Positions 5,074 to 5,194 of a stretch of DNA of 5,194 bases are shown in pieces. Where the stretch lies: assembly GCA_903970315.1 (NCBI GenBank), contig CAJCIJ010000370.1, positions 1-5,194 of the forward strand, in the 5' to 3' direction. This DNA is from Actinomycetota bacterium (GTDB lineage: Bacteria > Actinomycetota > Thermoleophilia > Solirubrobacterales > Solirubrobacteraceae). The position numbers and the translations under genes were made by a program. Within the stretch, counting starts at the first letter, position 1; every line of letters starts with the position of its first letter. The notes under the pieces were generated by a model. The model had not been told where the DNA came from. It ran no database searches and was given only the letters and a program-made list of their open reading frames with translations.

Positions 5074-5194
5074 ATGGCAGGTCAGGAATCCATCACGCTG
5101 CTGCATGTCTCGGACGTGCAGTTCGGGCGCAACCACCGCTTCGGGAACGTCGCCGCTGGTGATTCCGATCAGAATGAGCCGCCCCGGGTCCCAC
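5074..5194 (+). CDS. Putative calcineurin-like phosphoesterase, partial (N-terminus only)
   Basis: The first 40 codons run off the window edge. The start of the protein, MAGQESITLLHVSDVQFGRN, has the hydrophobic beta strand plus SDxxFG pattern that opens calcineurin-like metallophosphoesterase domains. The canonical first motif is DxH; here Asp14 is kept, but the second ligand position is Gln16. HRFG follows at 21-24, a combination (SD.QFG..HRF) that I associate with a less common phosphoesterase branch, sometimes in larger multidomain proteins (recollection, not checked). ATG 5074 lies just before the first strand; an in-frame GTG at 5038 is the only earlier option before the TGA at 5035. 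No ribosome site precedes the ATG (cgcgtagcttt). With only 40 residues, remaining metal motifs and any fused domains are not visible. Confidence 0.65.
   Translation, partial: MAGQESITLLHVSDVQFGRNHRFGNVAAGDSDQNEPPRVP

Overview
The window is GC-rich bacterial DNA, densely packed with genes. Several features suggest an actinobacterium, with a deep branch such as Thermoleophilia/Solirubrobacterales as the best guess. These are the ArgRS wording (GDWGTPFGMLIEH, HKMLRTRSGD), a DUF3467 protein of the type I associate with Actinobacteria, GTG and TTG starts, gene starts without Shine-Dalgarno sites that sit just after TAnnnT hexamers, and System I (Ccm) cytochrome c genes. The taxon is inferred from protein style only; no rRNA or marker gene is present to fix it.

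Layout. (a) 1-1522, minus strand: a compact three-gene unit, transcribed from right to left. It runs from a small DUF3467 protein (1196-1522) to a YfcE/MJ0936-type metallophosphoesterase (443-1174) and then a lipoprotein with a threonine-rich tail that leaves the window at base 1. The gaps are 21 bp and 2 bp, so co-transcription is likely. (b) 1523-1603: an 81-bp divergent intergenic region with a -10-like hexamer close to the start codon on each side, both apparently leaderless or nearly so. (c) 1604-3487, plus strand: a complete arginyl-tRNA synthetase (argS) with a repetitive Gly/Ala/Asp insertion in the catalytic domain. (d) 3477-4626, minus strand: a pair of cytochrome c maturation genes, a DsbE/CcmG-type membrane-anchored thioredoxin and then CcmH. 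CcmH overlaps the argS end convergently by 11 bp. (e) 4627-4677: a 51-bp divergent region with one AT-rich island that could serve as the -10 for both the ccm pair and the tRNA. (f) 4678-4750: tRNA-Gly(CCC), CCA not encoded. (g) 4751-5073: 323 bp without a convincing gene, holding an 11-bp-period direct repeat, a hairpin that overlaps it, and a perfect 8-bp stem-loop. (h) 5074-5194: the first 40 codons of a second calcineurin-like phosphoesterase whose first metal motif reads DxQ rather than DxH.

Functionally the centre is housekeeping: Arg-tRNA charging, glycine tRNA supply, and heme attachment to exported cytochromes, with CcmG supplying reductant and CcmH the CxxC partner for apocytochrome. 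The left operon has no assigned pathway. The right edge, downstream of a tRNA gene, is where the locus may change to less conserved content, and the truncated DxQ phosphoesterase is the most open question.
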